Shown: positions 1 through 9,813, counted from the stretch's first letter. The stretch is DNA of 64,000 nucleotides from Bacteroidota bacterium (GCA_016718825.1 JADKCL010000006.1:124001-188000); one strand, 5' to 3'. Notes: generated by a model from the letters alone, not told the origin. A program made the numbers and translations.

Positions 1-1576
1 GGCAGTCATTCACAGGATTCACCAAATCGGTCCACTCCGCATAGTCATCCGTTGCAATGAACAAGGCATAGTCCGAACCCGTTCTTTTGACTGGTTGATC
101 GGGTGTTTTGACTGCAATGCGGATTCCAAAACGTTGGATCAATCCATCTTCATTCTTGGCCATCAAGCGAATGTCGTTGTAGCCAGGCTTCAAGGGCAAT
201 TCTTGATCGACCAAGATGTCAAACGTGCCTTCGGCATCGCGTTTGGCGACGATTTGTACCTGCTCGTCGTTCACCATCAGTTTCACGCCGTTGAGCTTCG
301 AGTCACTTTTGATCCCGGCTTTGAACTGAATACTTTTGGCATCGACCGTGATGTCGTCTCCCTGCGGGGAAATCAAGGTCACAACGGGCGGTTGTGGAAC
401 GTAGCTTTTTTGACCTTCGCGCACTGCGAGGTAATCCATCTCGATCAGGTGCTCGTTGTCCAAGGCAAAGCCAATTTTGTGTCCTGGAAGGTTCACAAAA
501 GGCGCCTCGGCCATCCAGATATCATTCAGGTAAAAATTGTAGCGGATACCCGTTTTGCGAATCACCAACTTGTTGGGCGTTCCGCGCAGATGCAGCATTT
601 GATTGCTCGGCGTCCAGTTCACCAGCGTCTTGGCGACGCCATTTTCTACTTGCCGCACACAAAATGAACCCAATCCCCGAATCAGGTATTGGTATCCATT
701 GTTTTCATCCTTCATTGCCCAGCCAATGCCATAGCCAAATTCTTGGCTGCCACTGATCTGTTTCATGTGAGCTTCGATTTCGAAGTCACGCTCAGGATTC
801 ACAAGAATTTCGCGGAGTTTATAGGTATGGGCCTCACCTTTGAGGTTTTTCATGCGCATTCTGCCCTTTCCCATCATGCAGTAGGAGCTGTCGGTGGTGG
901 TCACGCACCAAGCGCGGCTGTTGTCGTCAAAAGTTTCCGCAAAAATTTCGGGCATGGCCTGAAGTTCCAGTGCCTCAAGGCTTTGGACTTCGACTTCCAT
1001 CTTGCCGTAAACGATGTAGCCTGCACGGTTGCCCATGAAGCTGCGGTTGGGCATGCTCCAGACAAACTGATCGTTGAAATAGAACGACATCATGCCGTTC
1101 ACGTTGCGCAGACTCACCTTGTTGCTTTCGCCCATGCCTTTGAGTACGCCAGTGGTTTGCGTAAAGGCCTTGATTTCCTCGACATTGCTTTGGTTGTACC
1201 GGATGACACGGAACTGCCCCGCACCATTGATTTTGATGGCGTAAAAATTACTTTCGTCAGCGGCGCCCCAGACAAATCCGTAGCCGTCGGTTTGATTGCC
1301 AAATTTTTGGGTGAGCTTGGTTTGAATGGTAAAATCCTGTGTGGCATTGAGCGGTAACTCAGGAAGCAGGAAAACCGCAACGCCGTCGGGAAGACGTCCT
1401 TCAAGTTGATACCGTCCATTGATGACGTCGCCGTGCGCCTTTTCGTCGTCGATGATCGCCCAACCATGATGATTGGCTTTAAAATCGTCTTGAAAGATCA
1501 CACGCTCCTGCGCCATGAGCCCATTCAATCCGGCCAGAAGAAGTAGAAACAGAGAAAAGACGGCTTTAAGCTTCAT
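1..1576 (-). CDS. Caspase-family (C14) secreted protein, 3' end cut by window edge
   Basis: Translating the minus strand from ATG at 1576 (an in-frame ATG at 1582 is also possible) gives an open frame of about 525 residues that leaves the window. It starts with a Sec signal peptide (hydrophobic run ending GLMAQ). Two beta-sandwich-like regions with repeated 'FxDDF..G W' starts follow, resembling the laminin-G/DUF1080 type. An Ig-like stretch comes next (PVVTLISPQGDDI). The last visible residues, SDYALFIATDDYAEW..LVNPVNDC, match the first strand of a peptidase C14 domain. The catalytic His and Cys lie outside the window. It lies in tandem with a second caspase-like gene (1877-3865), same strand. 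Role unknown; an exported or periplasmic cysteine peptidase is the natural guess. Confidence 0.8.
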   Translation of the reverse strand, partial: MKLKAVFSLFLLLLAGLNGLMAQERVIFQDDFKANHHGWAIIDDEKAHGDVINGRYQLEGRLPDGVAVFLLPELPLNATQDFTIQTKLTQKFGNQTDGYGFVWGAADESNFYAIKINGAGQFRVIRYNQSNVEEIKAFTQTTGVLKGMGESNKVSLRNVNGMMSFYFNDQFVWSMPNRSFMGNRAGYIVYGKMEVEVQSLEALELQAMPEIFAETFDDNSRAWCVTTTDSSYCMMGKGRMRMKNLKGEAHTYKLREILVNPERDFEIEAHMKQISGSQEFGYGIGWAMKDENNGYQYLIRGLGSFCVRQVENGVAKTLVNWTPSNQMLHLRGTPNKLVIRKTGIRYNFYLNDIWMAEAPFVNLPGHKIGFALDNEHLIEMDYLAVREGQKSYVPQPPVVTLISPQGDDITVDAKSIQFKAGIKSDSKLNGVKLMVNDEQVQIVAKRDAEGTFDILVDQELPLKPGYNDIRLMAKNEDGLIQRFGIRIAVKTPDQPVKRTGSDYALFIATDDYAEWTDLVNPVNDC

Positions 1577-1662
1577 AAACATAGATCTTGAAGAATGTGC
1601 CAAGCGTCACACTTCGAATATACGCGAAAAAAATGGTTCAGTTTTCAGGAAGTAGTCAGGAG

Positions 1663-1868
1663 AGTTAGCAGGTAGAAGTTAGCAATTAGCAGTTGGCAAG
1701 GCTGGAATTCATTTTGGGCTTGAACGGATGTCAAATTCGTGCAGGTTTTCTTTGCGTGAATCGTTCCCGTTCCAAATCCCAAAAGTTTGAGAGGGAGTCG
1801 AGCATGAGAAAATCTCCTCATCACCCATACTCCCTCTCATCTGCTAACCGTTAATAATTAACTGCTAA
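1663..1868. repeat. Two 7-nt periodic tracts in the gap between the caspase genes
   Basis: The gap 1583-1876 holds five heptads at 1663-1697 (consensus AGTTAGC) and four at 1841-1868 (consensus CTGCTAA, the same family on the other strand). The second tract ends 8 bases before the stop codon of the downstream caspase gene. The two tracts could pair as an imperfect inverted repeat. I see no gene in the gap. Members of the same family occur at 54166-54259. Confidence 0.7.
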
Positions 1869-1876
1869 CGCAGTTC

Positions 1877-3865
1877 TCATTTCACTTTTGCGAGTGGCAC
1901 CATGCCGATGCCACGCTTGACGAGGGTAGGCTTCTGCTTCCAGCTCGTTTGGCCGAGCACGCGGTCAGAAACATAGTCGCCCAATTCTTCGACGGTCACC
2001 AATCCGTTGTCGTTGAGGTCGGCTTTGCCGTCCAAACCTTCCAACATGGCCACGGTGAAGAGGCTTCCTTTGTCAGCGCCGACGTTGCTCTTTTGCTTGG
2101 AGCTCGTGCTGCTCACGAAGATGCGGATTTCGTCGTCGTTGTCGATGACTTTGCCGAAGTCGTTTTGCACGGCATCCATGTTGGCGTTGCCAACCGTTGC
2201 GCCATTGGCGTCAGACTTGGATGGATAGCTTGCATCCAAGAAATAGAGGGTCGGGGCGCTGTAGCGGCTGATTTCTTCCATGATCCAACGGTTGTCGATC
2301 GAGGAAATTTCCATTTCAGACGGATCGGATTTTACGTCGGTTGGCTTCAGGTAGAAGCTGCCACCGCTTTCTGCACCATGGCCGGCAAAGTAGATCAACA
2401 CGAGGTCGTCTTTGGCTGCCTTGCCTTTGATCTGACGAATGGCTTCTTCGATATTGGCTTTGGTAGCCTCTTGGTTGCTGATCACTTTGGTTTTCACCTC
2501 GTTGAACATGCGGCCTTTTTGGTTTTCCAAAGTCGTCACCAAGGACTGCACGTCTTTGTTGGCGTTGGTCAAGTCCAAGTCATCGTTGGTGTAGTCATCG
2601 ATGCCGATGGCCAACACGTGCAAGTCTTTGACTTTGATTTCGCGGTTGGGATTTTTGTAGGTGATGAAACGCTCACCGGAGCTGAAACGGCCCAATTGGG
2701 TTTCTACATCCAAATAGATCGTGTTGCTGCCTTCCAACAAAGGAAGTTTTTCTTCGATGAAGTATTCGTTGCCGGTACCGACTTTCTTCAGAACCACGTG
2801 ACCGATTTCCTTATTGGTCAATTGGTGGTTGAGGCGCAGGGTCATGTTCTTGATTTCAGGCATCTGCTGACCGACACCGGGCTTCAAGGTCATCCTCAAC
2901 GAATAGATACTGTCGGTAACGCGGGTATCGGAATCAGGATTGGACCAGGTGATCACAACCGGGGTACCATAGCCGTAGCCACCGCCATCCCAGTCATCGC
3001 CACGCATGGCTACTGAACCGGCTTCGAAGCTGTCGTAGTAGAAATTGGTGACCACTGGGTTCACGCTTGGGCCGCGGCCCTTGACCGTCTTGCGCGCGGC
3101 GATGCCGGCAGCATTGTTTTCAAAAGAAACGGTTTCGGAGAGGATCAAGTCACCGTCTTTTTCTTGGTACTTCTTCCATTCCTTGACCATGTTGCCGTCC
3201 CAGAAGAAGTTGGTGATGCTGTTTTGACCCACTTTTTCTTCACGCAATTCGGACAATTTGCCGTCTGCATAGAGATAGGTTGCGCTCAGGCCCGGTGCAT
3301 TCATTGCCACAAGCTGACCGTCTGCGTCGTAAGTCGACTGGATATTGACGGTTTTGGTGGCAATACCCTTGGAAAACCAACGCACCGTCTTCAGGTGATT
3401 GTGGGTGTCGTAGGTGCCTTCGAGTTCGCTGTTGTCAGCCTCATTTTTCAGCACTGATTTCCGCAGCGACCCGTTGCGGTCATAGTAGAAGTACTGGGCG
3501 CTGACAAGCTTGTTGCTGTCGAAGTTGCTGATTTTGCGCAAGTGCCCGTCTGCATCGTAGGAGATGCTTTGGGTATTTTTACCGTCGACCTTGCGGAGCA
3601 AGTTACCGGCTTTGTCAAACTCATAGAGTGTGTTGAAGGTGCCGGGTTGGTCGCCTTCGTGTTGCGTCCTGATCTTCAGGGCGCCTTTGTCGCGCCAGTT
3701 TTGATAGACGCGTGCCTGCAAATCAACCGTTGTGCTGGCAAGCGGATTTTCGAGAGATTGCAGCAACAGGAGATCGTTGGTGTTTTGGGCAAAGGCATTG
3801 GAGCCTACGAATGCCAGCAAAACCAACATGACTGGTGCAGAAATCAGACGCTTCATACTTTTCAT
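1877..3865 (-). CDS. Caspase-like (C14) protein with YD-type repeats; catalytic Cys replaced by Ser
   Basis: 662 residues with a signal peptide ending SNAFAQ. Residues about 70-280 contain RHS/YD-like repeats (YEFDKAGNL, SYDADGHL, YYDRNGSL). A spacer leads to a C-terminal C14 domain: first strand HVLAIGIDDYTNDDLDL, catalytic-His motif LIYFAGHGAE, then YFLDASYPSKS where active members have a DxC motif. The codon is AGC (Ser), so the nucleophile is missing. An EF-hand-like DLNDNGLVTVEELGDYV near the end is common in this family. The His half of the dyad is intact. It may be a pseudo-enzyme with a binding or scaffolding role. It lies in tandem with another caspase gene ending upstream of position 1577. 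Confidence 0.85.
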   Translation of the reverse strand: MKSMKRLISAPVMLVLLAFVGSNAFAQNTNDLLLLQSLENPLASTTVDLQARVYQNWRDKGALKIRTQHEGDQPGTFNTLYEFDKAGNLLRKVDGKNTQSISYDADGHLRKISNFDSNKLVSAQYFYYDRNGSLRKSVLKNEADNSELEGTYDTHNHLKTVRWFSKGIATKTVNIQSTYDADGQLVAMNAPGLSATYLYADGKLSELREEKVGQNSITNFFWDGNMVKEWKKYQEKDGDLILSETVSFENNAAGIAARKTVKGRGPSVNPVVTNFYYDSFEAGSVAMRGDDWDGGGYGYGTPVVITWSNPDSDTRVTDSIYSLRMTLKPGVGQQMPEIKNMTLRLNHQLTNKEIGHVVLKKVGTGNEYFIEEKLPLLEGSNTIYLDVETQLGRFSSGERFITYKNPNREIKVKDLHVLAIGIDDYTNDDLDLTNANKDVQSLVTTLENQKGRMFNEVKTKVISNQEATKANIEEAIRQIKGKAAKDDLVLIYFAGHGAESGGSFYLKPTDVKSDPSEMEISSIDNRWIMEEISRYSAPTLYFLDASYPSKSDANGATVGNANMDAVQNDFGKVIDNDDEIRIFVSSTSSKQKSNVGADKGSLFTVAMLEGLDGKADLNDNGLVTVEELGDYVSDRVLGQTSWKQKPTLVKRGIGMVPLAKVK

Positions 3866-4357
3866 ACGAGATGTTTTCGTTGATGAGAATTAACCAATTA
3901 GCGGGGTACCTTGGTGCCTCTTACGGCATCGAAATGCCCTCGGTTGCCCAAAATGCAATGTTTTTGAAACTATGTAAGAACTCGTCAGTAATTGTTCAGC
4001 AACCGAAGTCTCACCCAGGTCTGATTCCGGGCTTCTTTCGGGCACCTCACGCCTACCGATAAGGGCACAAGTTAGGGAGATGTTTTGGGCTTGGAGAGGA
4101 GGAGATATTCGTGGATATGTGGATAACTGAACTAAATGGGATAGTTTTATGAACACTCGGCTGTGTCAAACTTTGGCGGATCGCCTGACTTCTTAGTAGA
4201 GGGGCAGCGGCATGGTTTGAACCCGAAATAATTTTGGTGAGGCTCGGTTGGAATTGGTGCGGCCATTTAAAAAATGTCCCCTGCCGGAACCGCATTGCTG
4301 CAAGATCTCGACAGGGGAACGATAAAAATGTCAGCGGAAGTCTTGAGAGTGGTGCCG
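3866..4357. other. Intergenic, about 490 bp, no gene recognised
   Basis: Between two minus-strand genes. Short open frames of 75-90 codons exist on both strands but lack homology I recognise, signal peptides or a plausible start context. No terminator or repeat stands out. It presumably holds the promoter of the caspase-like gene at 3865. Confidence 0.4.
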
Positions 4358-4846
4358 TCAGCGTAGGACTTCAGTGTCAAAAAGCTGCACACCGGAATTG
4401 CCGAAGTTGCAGTTTGCGCCGCCGTTGCTGCAAACACAGGCGGTATTGGCAGCATTGGGATCGCAAAATCCCGGGCTGGAACAGTTTTGGGCACCCAAGT
4501 CGCATACCACATACCATACGGGACCGTGGAATCGGAAGTAACCCGCAGACAAGGCAATCGGTACAACTTCGGTGCGCTTCATGCCATTCAGCGTTCCTTT
4601 GCGGAGCAGTTTCCAGTTGCCACTCAAATTGACGATGTTGTATGTGGTGATGCTGCCACCTCCTTGAAATTCATTCACGAGCTTGTCGACAAAGATCGTC
4701 GGCGGACCGTTTTGATTGGGTTGCCCCACGGCATCGTCCGGCGGAGGCAAGGCTTCTTTGGTCGTGGATGCGGATGTGAAAGCCAGCGTACTCATTGCAA
4801 CGAGGCACAAGAGTACTGCCAGCAAAAATGCTGATTGCTTTTTCAT
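4358..4846 (-). CDS. Secreted cysteine-containing protein, paralogue A (162 aa)
   Basis: Starts MKKQSAFLLAVLLCLVAM, a clear signal peptide. A conserved block DAVGQPNQNGPPTIFVDKL follows, then NLSGNWKLLRKGTLNG, then a Cys-rich C-terminus with about eight cysteines, consistent with disulfides outside the cytoplasm. The gene immediately upstream on the same strand (4952-5440) is a paralogue of exactly the same length, sharing the signal-peptide start MKKQSA, the GPPT[IV]FV block and NLSGNWKLLRKG. I do not recognise the family; function unknown. Confidence 0.75.
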   Translation of the reverse strand: MKKQSAFLLAVLLCLVAMSTLAFTSASTTKEALPPPDDAVGQPNQNGPPTIFVDKLVNEFQGGGSITTYNIVNLSGNWKLLRKGTLNGMKRTEVVPIALSAGYFRFHGPVWYVVCDLGAQNCSSPGFCDPNAANTACVCSNGGANCNFGNSGVQLFDTEVLR

Positions 4847-4951
4847 AGGGAATTAAAAGGTAGAGAGATACAAGTGGACTGCGAACCTGCCCCAAGCCAT
4901 TTGGCTGTTGAGGCCGTCGCCCTCGAACTGCGATAACAGGAATTCCTTTGA

Positions 4952-5440
4952 CTACATACCGAAGATGTCTTCCGTCACCACTTCGTATGGCGGAATGCCG
5001 AATTCACAAGGCGTATGCGTGTAGTTGCAATCGCAACCACTTGCATCCATTTTGGGATCGCAAAACTGTGGCGCAGGCTCACTTGGGCAATTGATCACAA
5101 AACAAACTTTGATCGGCGCGGGAGAAATGAAACGGAAATAACCACCAACCAAAGACACCGGAACGATCTCTGTCCGTTGCCCACCATTGATATTGCCCTT
5201 GCGCAGCAGCTTCCAATTTCCTGAAAGATTGACGATGTTAAATGCCAGAATTGTGCCACCCTCCTTGAATGATTTTTTTAAAGCGTTGACAAATACGGTA
5301 GGCGGACCGTTGGGATTGGGCTGTCCGACCGCATCGGCAGGTGGAAGCGGGTCAGATCCTGCGTATTTTGACGAGGATAACGTGCTCACGGCCAATATGC
5401 ACAAGAGCATAGCAAGCACCAATGCTGATTGCTTTTTCAT
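4952..5440 (-). CDS. Secreted cysteine-containing protein, paralogue B (162 aa)
   Basis: The open frame runs to 5539, but the start at 5440 (MKKQSALVLAMLLCILAVS) gives a proper signal peptide and exactly the 162 residues of paralogue A. Shared motifs are DAVGQPNPNGPPTVFVNAL, NLSGNWKLLRKGNINGG and RTE[IV]VP, followed by a Cys-rich tail in which the cysteine spacing differs. The gap to paralogue A is about 105 bp, so the pair may be co-transcribed. This is a recent-looking tandem duplication with a diverging C-terminus. Function unknown. Confidence 0.75.
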   Translation of the reverse strand: MKKQSALVLAMLLCILAVSTLSSSKYAGSDPLPPADAVGQPNPNGPPTVFVNALKKSFKEGGTILAFNIVNLSGNWKLLRKGNINGGQRTEIVPVSLVGGYFRFISPAPIKVCFVINCPSEPAPQFCDPKMDASGCDCNYTHTPCEFGIPPYEVVTEDIFGM

Positions 5441-5754
5441 AAATACTGAGATGATTAAAACGTTAAAAGATGATTTACAAATGTCTCGCCCATAGGCGGA
5501 CCTTATTCTATTGGAATCCGAAAACCAACGATGATTCAACTAATATACAACTCCAAATCGCAGTTGTCAAGTCATTGGCTCGATCCAGATTGGATGCGGC
5601 AAGCCTTTGTTGGCTGAATTTTAGACTGGAACTGACGGATCGGCAATGCATTATTTACGGAAATCCAAATGTGTCTCGATGTGTTAATTTTATGTCGTTG
5701 ATTGTGAATGAAGTCCACTCAAGGGTCAGTGCTGAGTGGGTTTGGTACAAAATA
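5441..5754. other. Intergenic, about 310 bp, no gene recognised
   Basis: AT-richer than its neighbours, between two minus-strand secreted-protein genes. It probably carries the promoter of the 162-residue paralogue pair. I see no hairpin terminator for the large gene that ends at 5755. Confidence 0.4.
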
Positions 5755-7827
5755 TTATTCCAAAATCAATCGCAGGAGTTCCATTCGATCCTCGGTTTGG
5801 ATTCCAACGATGTAGATTCCGCGTGGCCATCTGCTTACGTCGACGGTAGTTTTTGCAGTTGGGAAGCCCTGCTCGTTCCAAAGGATGCGTCCTAGGCCGT
5901 CAACGATCACAATGCGATGAATATCGTCGTCCGATAGGATTTGTACCCATTCTGCTGCAGGATTGGGTTGCATTCGAATCCCATCGCTTTTGTCTTCTGG
6001 AAGTCCCACCGGGTTCAGAAAAACGCAGTTGCTGGTGTCGATGCAATTGCCAAGGGTGACAACCACTGCAAAATTTCCAGCAGTTGTCGGTGCATAACTC
6101 TGCGAATTTGCGCCCGCAATTGCGGCATTGCCGCTGTCGCAGGCAATCCATTGATAGGAGGCACCATTCGGCAAAGCCTCCAAAACGCCTACATTTGCTT
6201 GCACACTCGCGATCAGCGGATTCACTGTCAGGTGCAAAGCCAAGACAGAGTCACAACCCTCGTTTGTTTGAAACGATTGGAAATAGGTGCCGGTGCTGTC
6301 ATACACCACCGAATTGAGCACATATTCATCGCAGGTCGTTGCCGTGAGCGTCAGCGTGTCGGCTTGTGGACAGAATTTGAGCTTGTACACATAAGCATCT
6401 GCCCCGGCGACCGAGGTCATGTTGTGTACTTGCGGCCCCGGGGCAAAGTCCGCCGTCCAAGTGTAATTGCCCGTGACATACAGCGCATTCTGAGGAGAAA
6501 GACGGAGCTGCTCGATGAAATCATTGTTGGAACCACCTGCGATCGCGACCCATTCAAAATTGCCGGCCGGATCAAATTTCATCACCGCGATATCTGTATA
6601 GGAGACCGCGGTTTCACTGCTAGTTCCGATACCCGGATCAAAATCGACCGTTCCAACAAAAGTCCCACCCGCGTAAATATTGCCATCTACATCCGTTGAA
6701 ATGGAATAGAGTCCGTCGGTGGTATTTCCGCCGATGCCATGGCCCCAAAGGAAGTTCCCCATCGAATCAGTCTTCAGAAGAAACATGTCATACGTGCCTT
6801 GAGTGAGCGTCGTAGCCATTGCAGGGCCAGGATCAAGGTCTACCGAACCAAAAAAGATGCCACCGAGAATCAAATTTCCGGCGGTATCGGCGTCAAGGGT
6901 CATGACCGTGCAGCTGTGATTGATATTGGTAGTGAGGGGTTTGGCCCAAACGAAGTTTCCATTGGGGTTTAGGCGTAGAACAAATCCGTCAAACGTACCG
7001 AGGGCAACAAGGTTGGAAACGCCATTTCCAGGGTCAAAGTCAACGGTGCCCCCAAATCTGCCAACGAGGGTGACATTCGCATGAGCATCGACCGTCAACC
7101 CCCAACCGCTATCGTTGCTTGGGCTTCCTATTGATTTGGCCCAGAGAAGATTACCATTGGCGTCGTATTTGGCGACAAAAATGTCGTTGTTTCCCGCACT
7201 GTTGAGCATGGTTGTTCCAATTCCGGGATCCGCATCGACACTGCCATCAAACCAACCTGTAATCAAGATATTTCCCTGCGAATCCACCTTCATCGCCTGC
7301 GGAATTTCATTCGAGCCGGTACCGGAATTGATTTGTTGCACAAAGACAAAATTGCCTGCGGACGTCAGCTTCAGCAAGAACATATCGTTTGAACCCTGTG
7401 CCGTCAAATTCGCTGTGCCAACACCGGGGTCAAAGTCGATGGTTGCGGTGAATGTCCCTACCACAAGAAGATCCTGATTGCCATCCAAGGCGAGGTCATA
7501 GATTTGAAAGAAGCCTGTGGACGGGTAATTTACCGCCCAGAGGAGATTCCCAAGGTCATCCAACTTCTGAAGAAAAATCCCGCTTCCGACAGCAGTGAGT
7601 ACCGCCGCGCCGGGATCAAGATCCACCGTTTGCTGGTGATAGCCTGCACAGTAGGCATTTCCCACATCATCGATCACAACTGCATGGCCATTGTCTGACA
7701 ATGTCGCACCCGTACTCAATGCCCAATCCAATACCGGGCTTTGTGCATGAAGCGTTGTATACCAAGAAAGTATCTCGACAAAGAACAGCAAGGCAATGCA
7801 ACGTAGGAGATGTATCAATGTGCGCAT
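5755..7827 (-). CDS. SBBP-like beta-propeller protein with T9SS sorting domain
   Basis: 690 residues from ATG 7827. The frame stays open to 9141, but that part is antisense to the LRR gene and is rejected. A signal peptide ends TTLHAQ. About eight repeats of roughly 45-50 residues follow, each with a DFDPG.G motif, a 'D.FLLK.' strand and 'GN..W', the pattern of SBBP/beta-propeller repeats. After a Cys-containing linker and an Ig-like strand, the C-terminus (from about residue 605: RMQPNPAAEWVQI, then IVDGLGRILW, DVSRWPRGIYIV) is a type-A T9SS sorting domain. It should be exported across the outer membrane and anchored or released. Substrate or adhesion role unknown. Confidence 0.88.
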   Translation of the reverse strand: MRTLIHLLRCIALLFFVEILSWYTTLHAQSPVLDWALSTGATLSDNGHAVVIDDVGNAYCAGYHQQTVDLDPGAAVLTAVGSGIFLQKLDDLGNLLWAVNYPSTGFFQIYDLALDGNQDLLVVGTFTATIDFDPGVGTANLTAQGSNDMFLLKLTSAGNFVFVQQINSGTGSNEIPQAMKVDSQGNILITGWFDGSVDADPGIGTTMLNSAGNNDIFVAKYDANGNLLWAKSIGSPSNDSGWGLTVDAHANVTLVGRFGGTVDFDPGNGVSNLVALGTFDGFVLRLNPNGNFVWAKPLTTNINHSCTVMTLDADTAGNLILGGIFFGSVDLDPGPAMATTLTQGTYDMFLLKTDSMGNFLWGHGIGGNTTDGLYSISTDVDGNIYAGGTFVGTVDFDPGIGTSSETAVSYTDIAVMKFDPAGNFEWVAIAGGSNNDFIEQLRLSPQNALYVTGNYTWTADFAPGPQVHNMTSVAGADAYVYKLKFCPQADTLTLTATTCDEYVLNSVVYDSTGTYFQSFQTNEGCDSVLALHLTVNPLIASVQANVGVLEALPNGASYQWIACDSGNAAIAGANSQSYAPTTAGNFAVVVTLGNCIDTSNCVFLNPVGLPEDKSDGIRMQPNPAAEWVQILSDDDIHRIVIVDGLGRILWNEQGFPTAKTTVDVSRWPRGIYIVGIQTEDRMELLRLILE

Positions 7828-7985
7828 TCGAGGAAATTCAACAACATAGAATCCGTTCAGTGTTTCCCTTGAAATATCGGAAGTTCTTTGGTGAATGCAA
7901 CGATCAGGCGCTGACTTTTGCGCAAATCGCATCCTTGGATGAACCGGTTCCGGCATATTTCTCGGCAACTTTTGAAAAAATAGCC

Positions 7986-7993
7986 TACCTTCG
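7986..7993 (+). promoter_or_regulatory. Possible -7 promoter box for the LRR gene
   Basis: TACCTTCG is one mismatch from the Bacteroidota -7 consensus TAnnTTTG and lies 26 bases before the ATG at 8020. I see no good -33 TTTG at the expected spacing, so this is tentative. It sits in a 190-bp divergent gap. Confidence 0.35.
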
Positions 7994-8019
7994 GGTTTAG
8001 GATTAATGTCGCCTATTTC

Positions 8020-9813
8020 ATGAGTGTCAGCGAAAAAGTCGGGAAGCAGTACCCAGCCGCAAATCTTTTGCAGCTGTTGCGAAGTCCGCGCGAGGAAAAC
8101 GTGGCACTTGGCCTCGAAATTCTTGCTGGATTGCCCGATGCAGGGTTTGCTTTGACGGATCTTTTGGCGCTGACCTACTTCACACGCAACGTCCAGATTC
8201 GCCGAAGGGCTGCCGAACTCTTCAAAACCACAGCGCCGCGCCGCCTCTTCCGCGACCTCACCGAAGAATTGCATCCCGACCATTTCCGTGGAAAGGCTGC
8301 GATCGTCGATTGGTACCGCCGCATGCGGCGTAAGCAAACCATCGACAGGACTGTGCTCGCACAGTATTTGTATCGCCTCCGCGACCTCAGCCTCGATTTT
8401 TTGCTGCGCTACGGCGTCGAGGATCCTGCCGAATTTGCATCCAAGTTTGCCTTGGACGGCACCCTCAAGCTCAGCAACATGGGCTTGCAGGAAGTTCCCG
8501 ACAACCTCGCAGAAATCGAGCAAGTCACACGACTGGATTTGAGCGACAATGCGTTGAGTTCTTTGGACCAGAAGGTTTGCCGTTTGGAGGCCCTCGAAGA
8601 ATTGGATCTGAGCCGCAATAAAATCGACAAGCTCACACCGATCATGGCCAAAATGGCCAAGTTGAGGAGTTTGGACCTGCACGGAAATCGACTGAGCCGC
8701 CTGAGCCCCGGCATTTCCAAATTGGCTGCTTTGCAGTTCCTCGACTTGAGCGACAACGCCCTCGATGAATTTCCAGGGTACATGACCGAGGCGTCGAAGC
8801 TGCAAACGCTCAACCTCTCCCGCAACAAAATCCCGGCCCTTCCCAGCGGCATGAGCCAATGGACAGGCATGCAATTTCTCGCGGCAGACCGCAATCAGAT
8901 TCGGATCGTGCCCGCTGAAATCGGCGAAATGAGCGAATTGCAGGAGTTGCACCTGTTTGGAAACCCCATTGAAAGGCTTCCCGAAGAGATTGGCAAGCTC
9001 GAAAAGTTGGAAACCTTGCTGCTCAATGGTACCAAGCTCCAAAGTCTCCCCGTCAACATCGGCGGTCTCCGGCAATTGCGCACACTTGAATTGACCGATT
9101 GTCAACTGCATGACTTGCCCGATGGCATCGCGCTTTTGCAATGTTTGGAACGACTATTGGTCGGCAAAAACAGGCTTGTACAGCTTCCGGATGCGATTCG
9201 CGAATTGCAAGCCTTGACCCAACTCGACCTCAGCGAAAACTATTTCAATGAGTTGCCGGCCTCGATCGGCGATTTGCATCAACTTGAGCGACTCGACATC
9301 ACCGGCAACAATTTGGAGCAGCTTCCGGTCGCGATTTGCAAGGCTGCTCAGCTGAATTTCATCGCTGCAAGCCACAACCGCCTGACCGAATTGTCATCTG
9401 AAATCGGCCAACTTGGATTGCTGCATGATCTTTATTTGGCCGGCAACAAGCTGAAGGCGCTGCCGGAAAGCTTCAGCCAATTGCAGCAATTGCGTTGGTT
9501 GGACCTGAGCGACAACCAATTCAGCGAAATTCCCAAATCGATCGAAGGCCTGCGCAGCTTGGAAATCCTGAGTTTGAACGGCAATAGTTTCACACAGCTT
9601 ACCATTGACTTGGGTTCGATGGGCCGTCTCCGCGAACTTTCCCTTCCGATTTTGACGGGAAAGTCCTTGGATACCTTGATTCAGCAATTGCGTGCCATGC
9701 CACAGATGCGCCGTTTGCGTCTGATTGGCAACGTATTGCCCGGAGAATCTGACCGTGAAGCGATCGTGCAGCGTCTCCCCGGCATCAAGGTCGAATTTGT
9801 CGCTGGCAAATAA
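8020..9813 (+). CDS. Leucine-rich-repeat protein
   Basis: 597 residues without signal peptide or membrane segment, so probably cytoplasmic. The N-terminal 150 residues are helical and unassigned. From about residue 155 there are some 17 LRRs of 23 residues with consensus LP..I..L..L..LDLS.N.L, the bacterial/ROCO-like subtype. The C-terminus (about 540-597) drifts from the consensus, with two helices and a last LRR-like strand. No kinase, GTPase or protease domain is visible, so the likely role is protein binding. It is divergent from the propeller gene at 5755-7827. Repeats explain the long antisense open frames seen here. Confidence 0.85.
   Translation: MSVSEKVGKQYPAANLLQLLRSPREENVALGLEILAGLPDAGFALTDLLALTYFTRNVQIRRRAAELFKTTAPRRLFRDLTEELHPDHFRGKAAIVDWYRRMRRKQTIDRTVLAQYLYRLRDLSLDFLLRYGVEDPAEFASKFALDGTLKLSNMGLQEVPDNLAEIEQVTRLDLSDNALSSLDQKVCRLEALEELDLSRNKIDKLTPIMAKMAKLRSLDLHGNRLSRLSPGISKLAALQFLDLSDNALDEFPGYMTEASKLQTLNLSRNKIPALPSGMSQWTGMQFLAADRNQIRIVPAEIGEMSELQELHLFGNPIERLPEEIGKLEKLETLLLNGTKLQSLPVNIGGLRQLRTLELTDCQLHDLPDGIALLQCLERLLVGKNRLVQLPDAIRELQALTQLDLSENYFNELPASIGDLHQLERLDITGNNLEQLPVAICKAAQLNFIAASHNRLTELSSEIGQLGLLHDLYLAGNKLKALPESFSQLQQLRWLDLSDNQFSEIPKSIEGLRSLEILSLNGNSFTQLTIDLGSMGRLRELSLPILTGKSLDTLIQQLRAMPQMRRLRLIGNVLPGESDREAIVQRLPGIKVEFVAGK

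Noticed and set aside
1949..3016. 355-codon + strand frame
   Set aside because: Antisense shadow of the caspase-like gene; Val/Phe/His-rich composition without motifs.
7828..9141. Long minus-strand open frame continuous with the beta-propeller gene
   Set aside because: It is antisense to the LRR gene, shows the mirror image of its repeats (periodic Gln/Leu), and a proper start with signal peptide lies at 7827.
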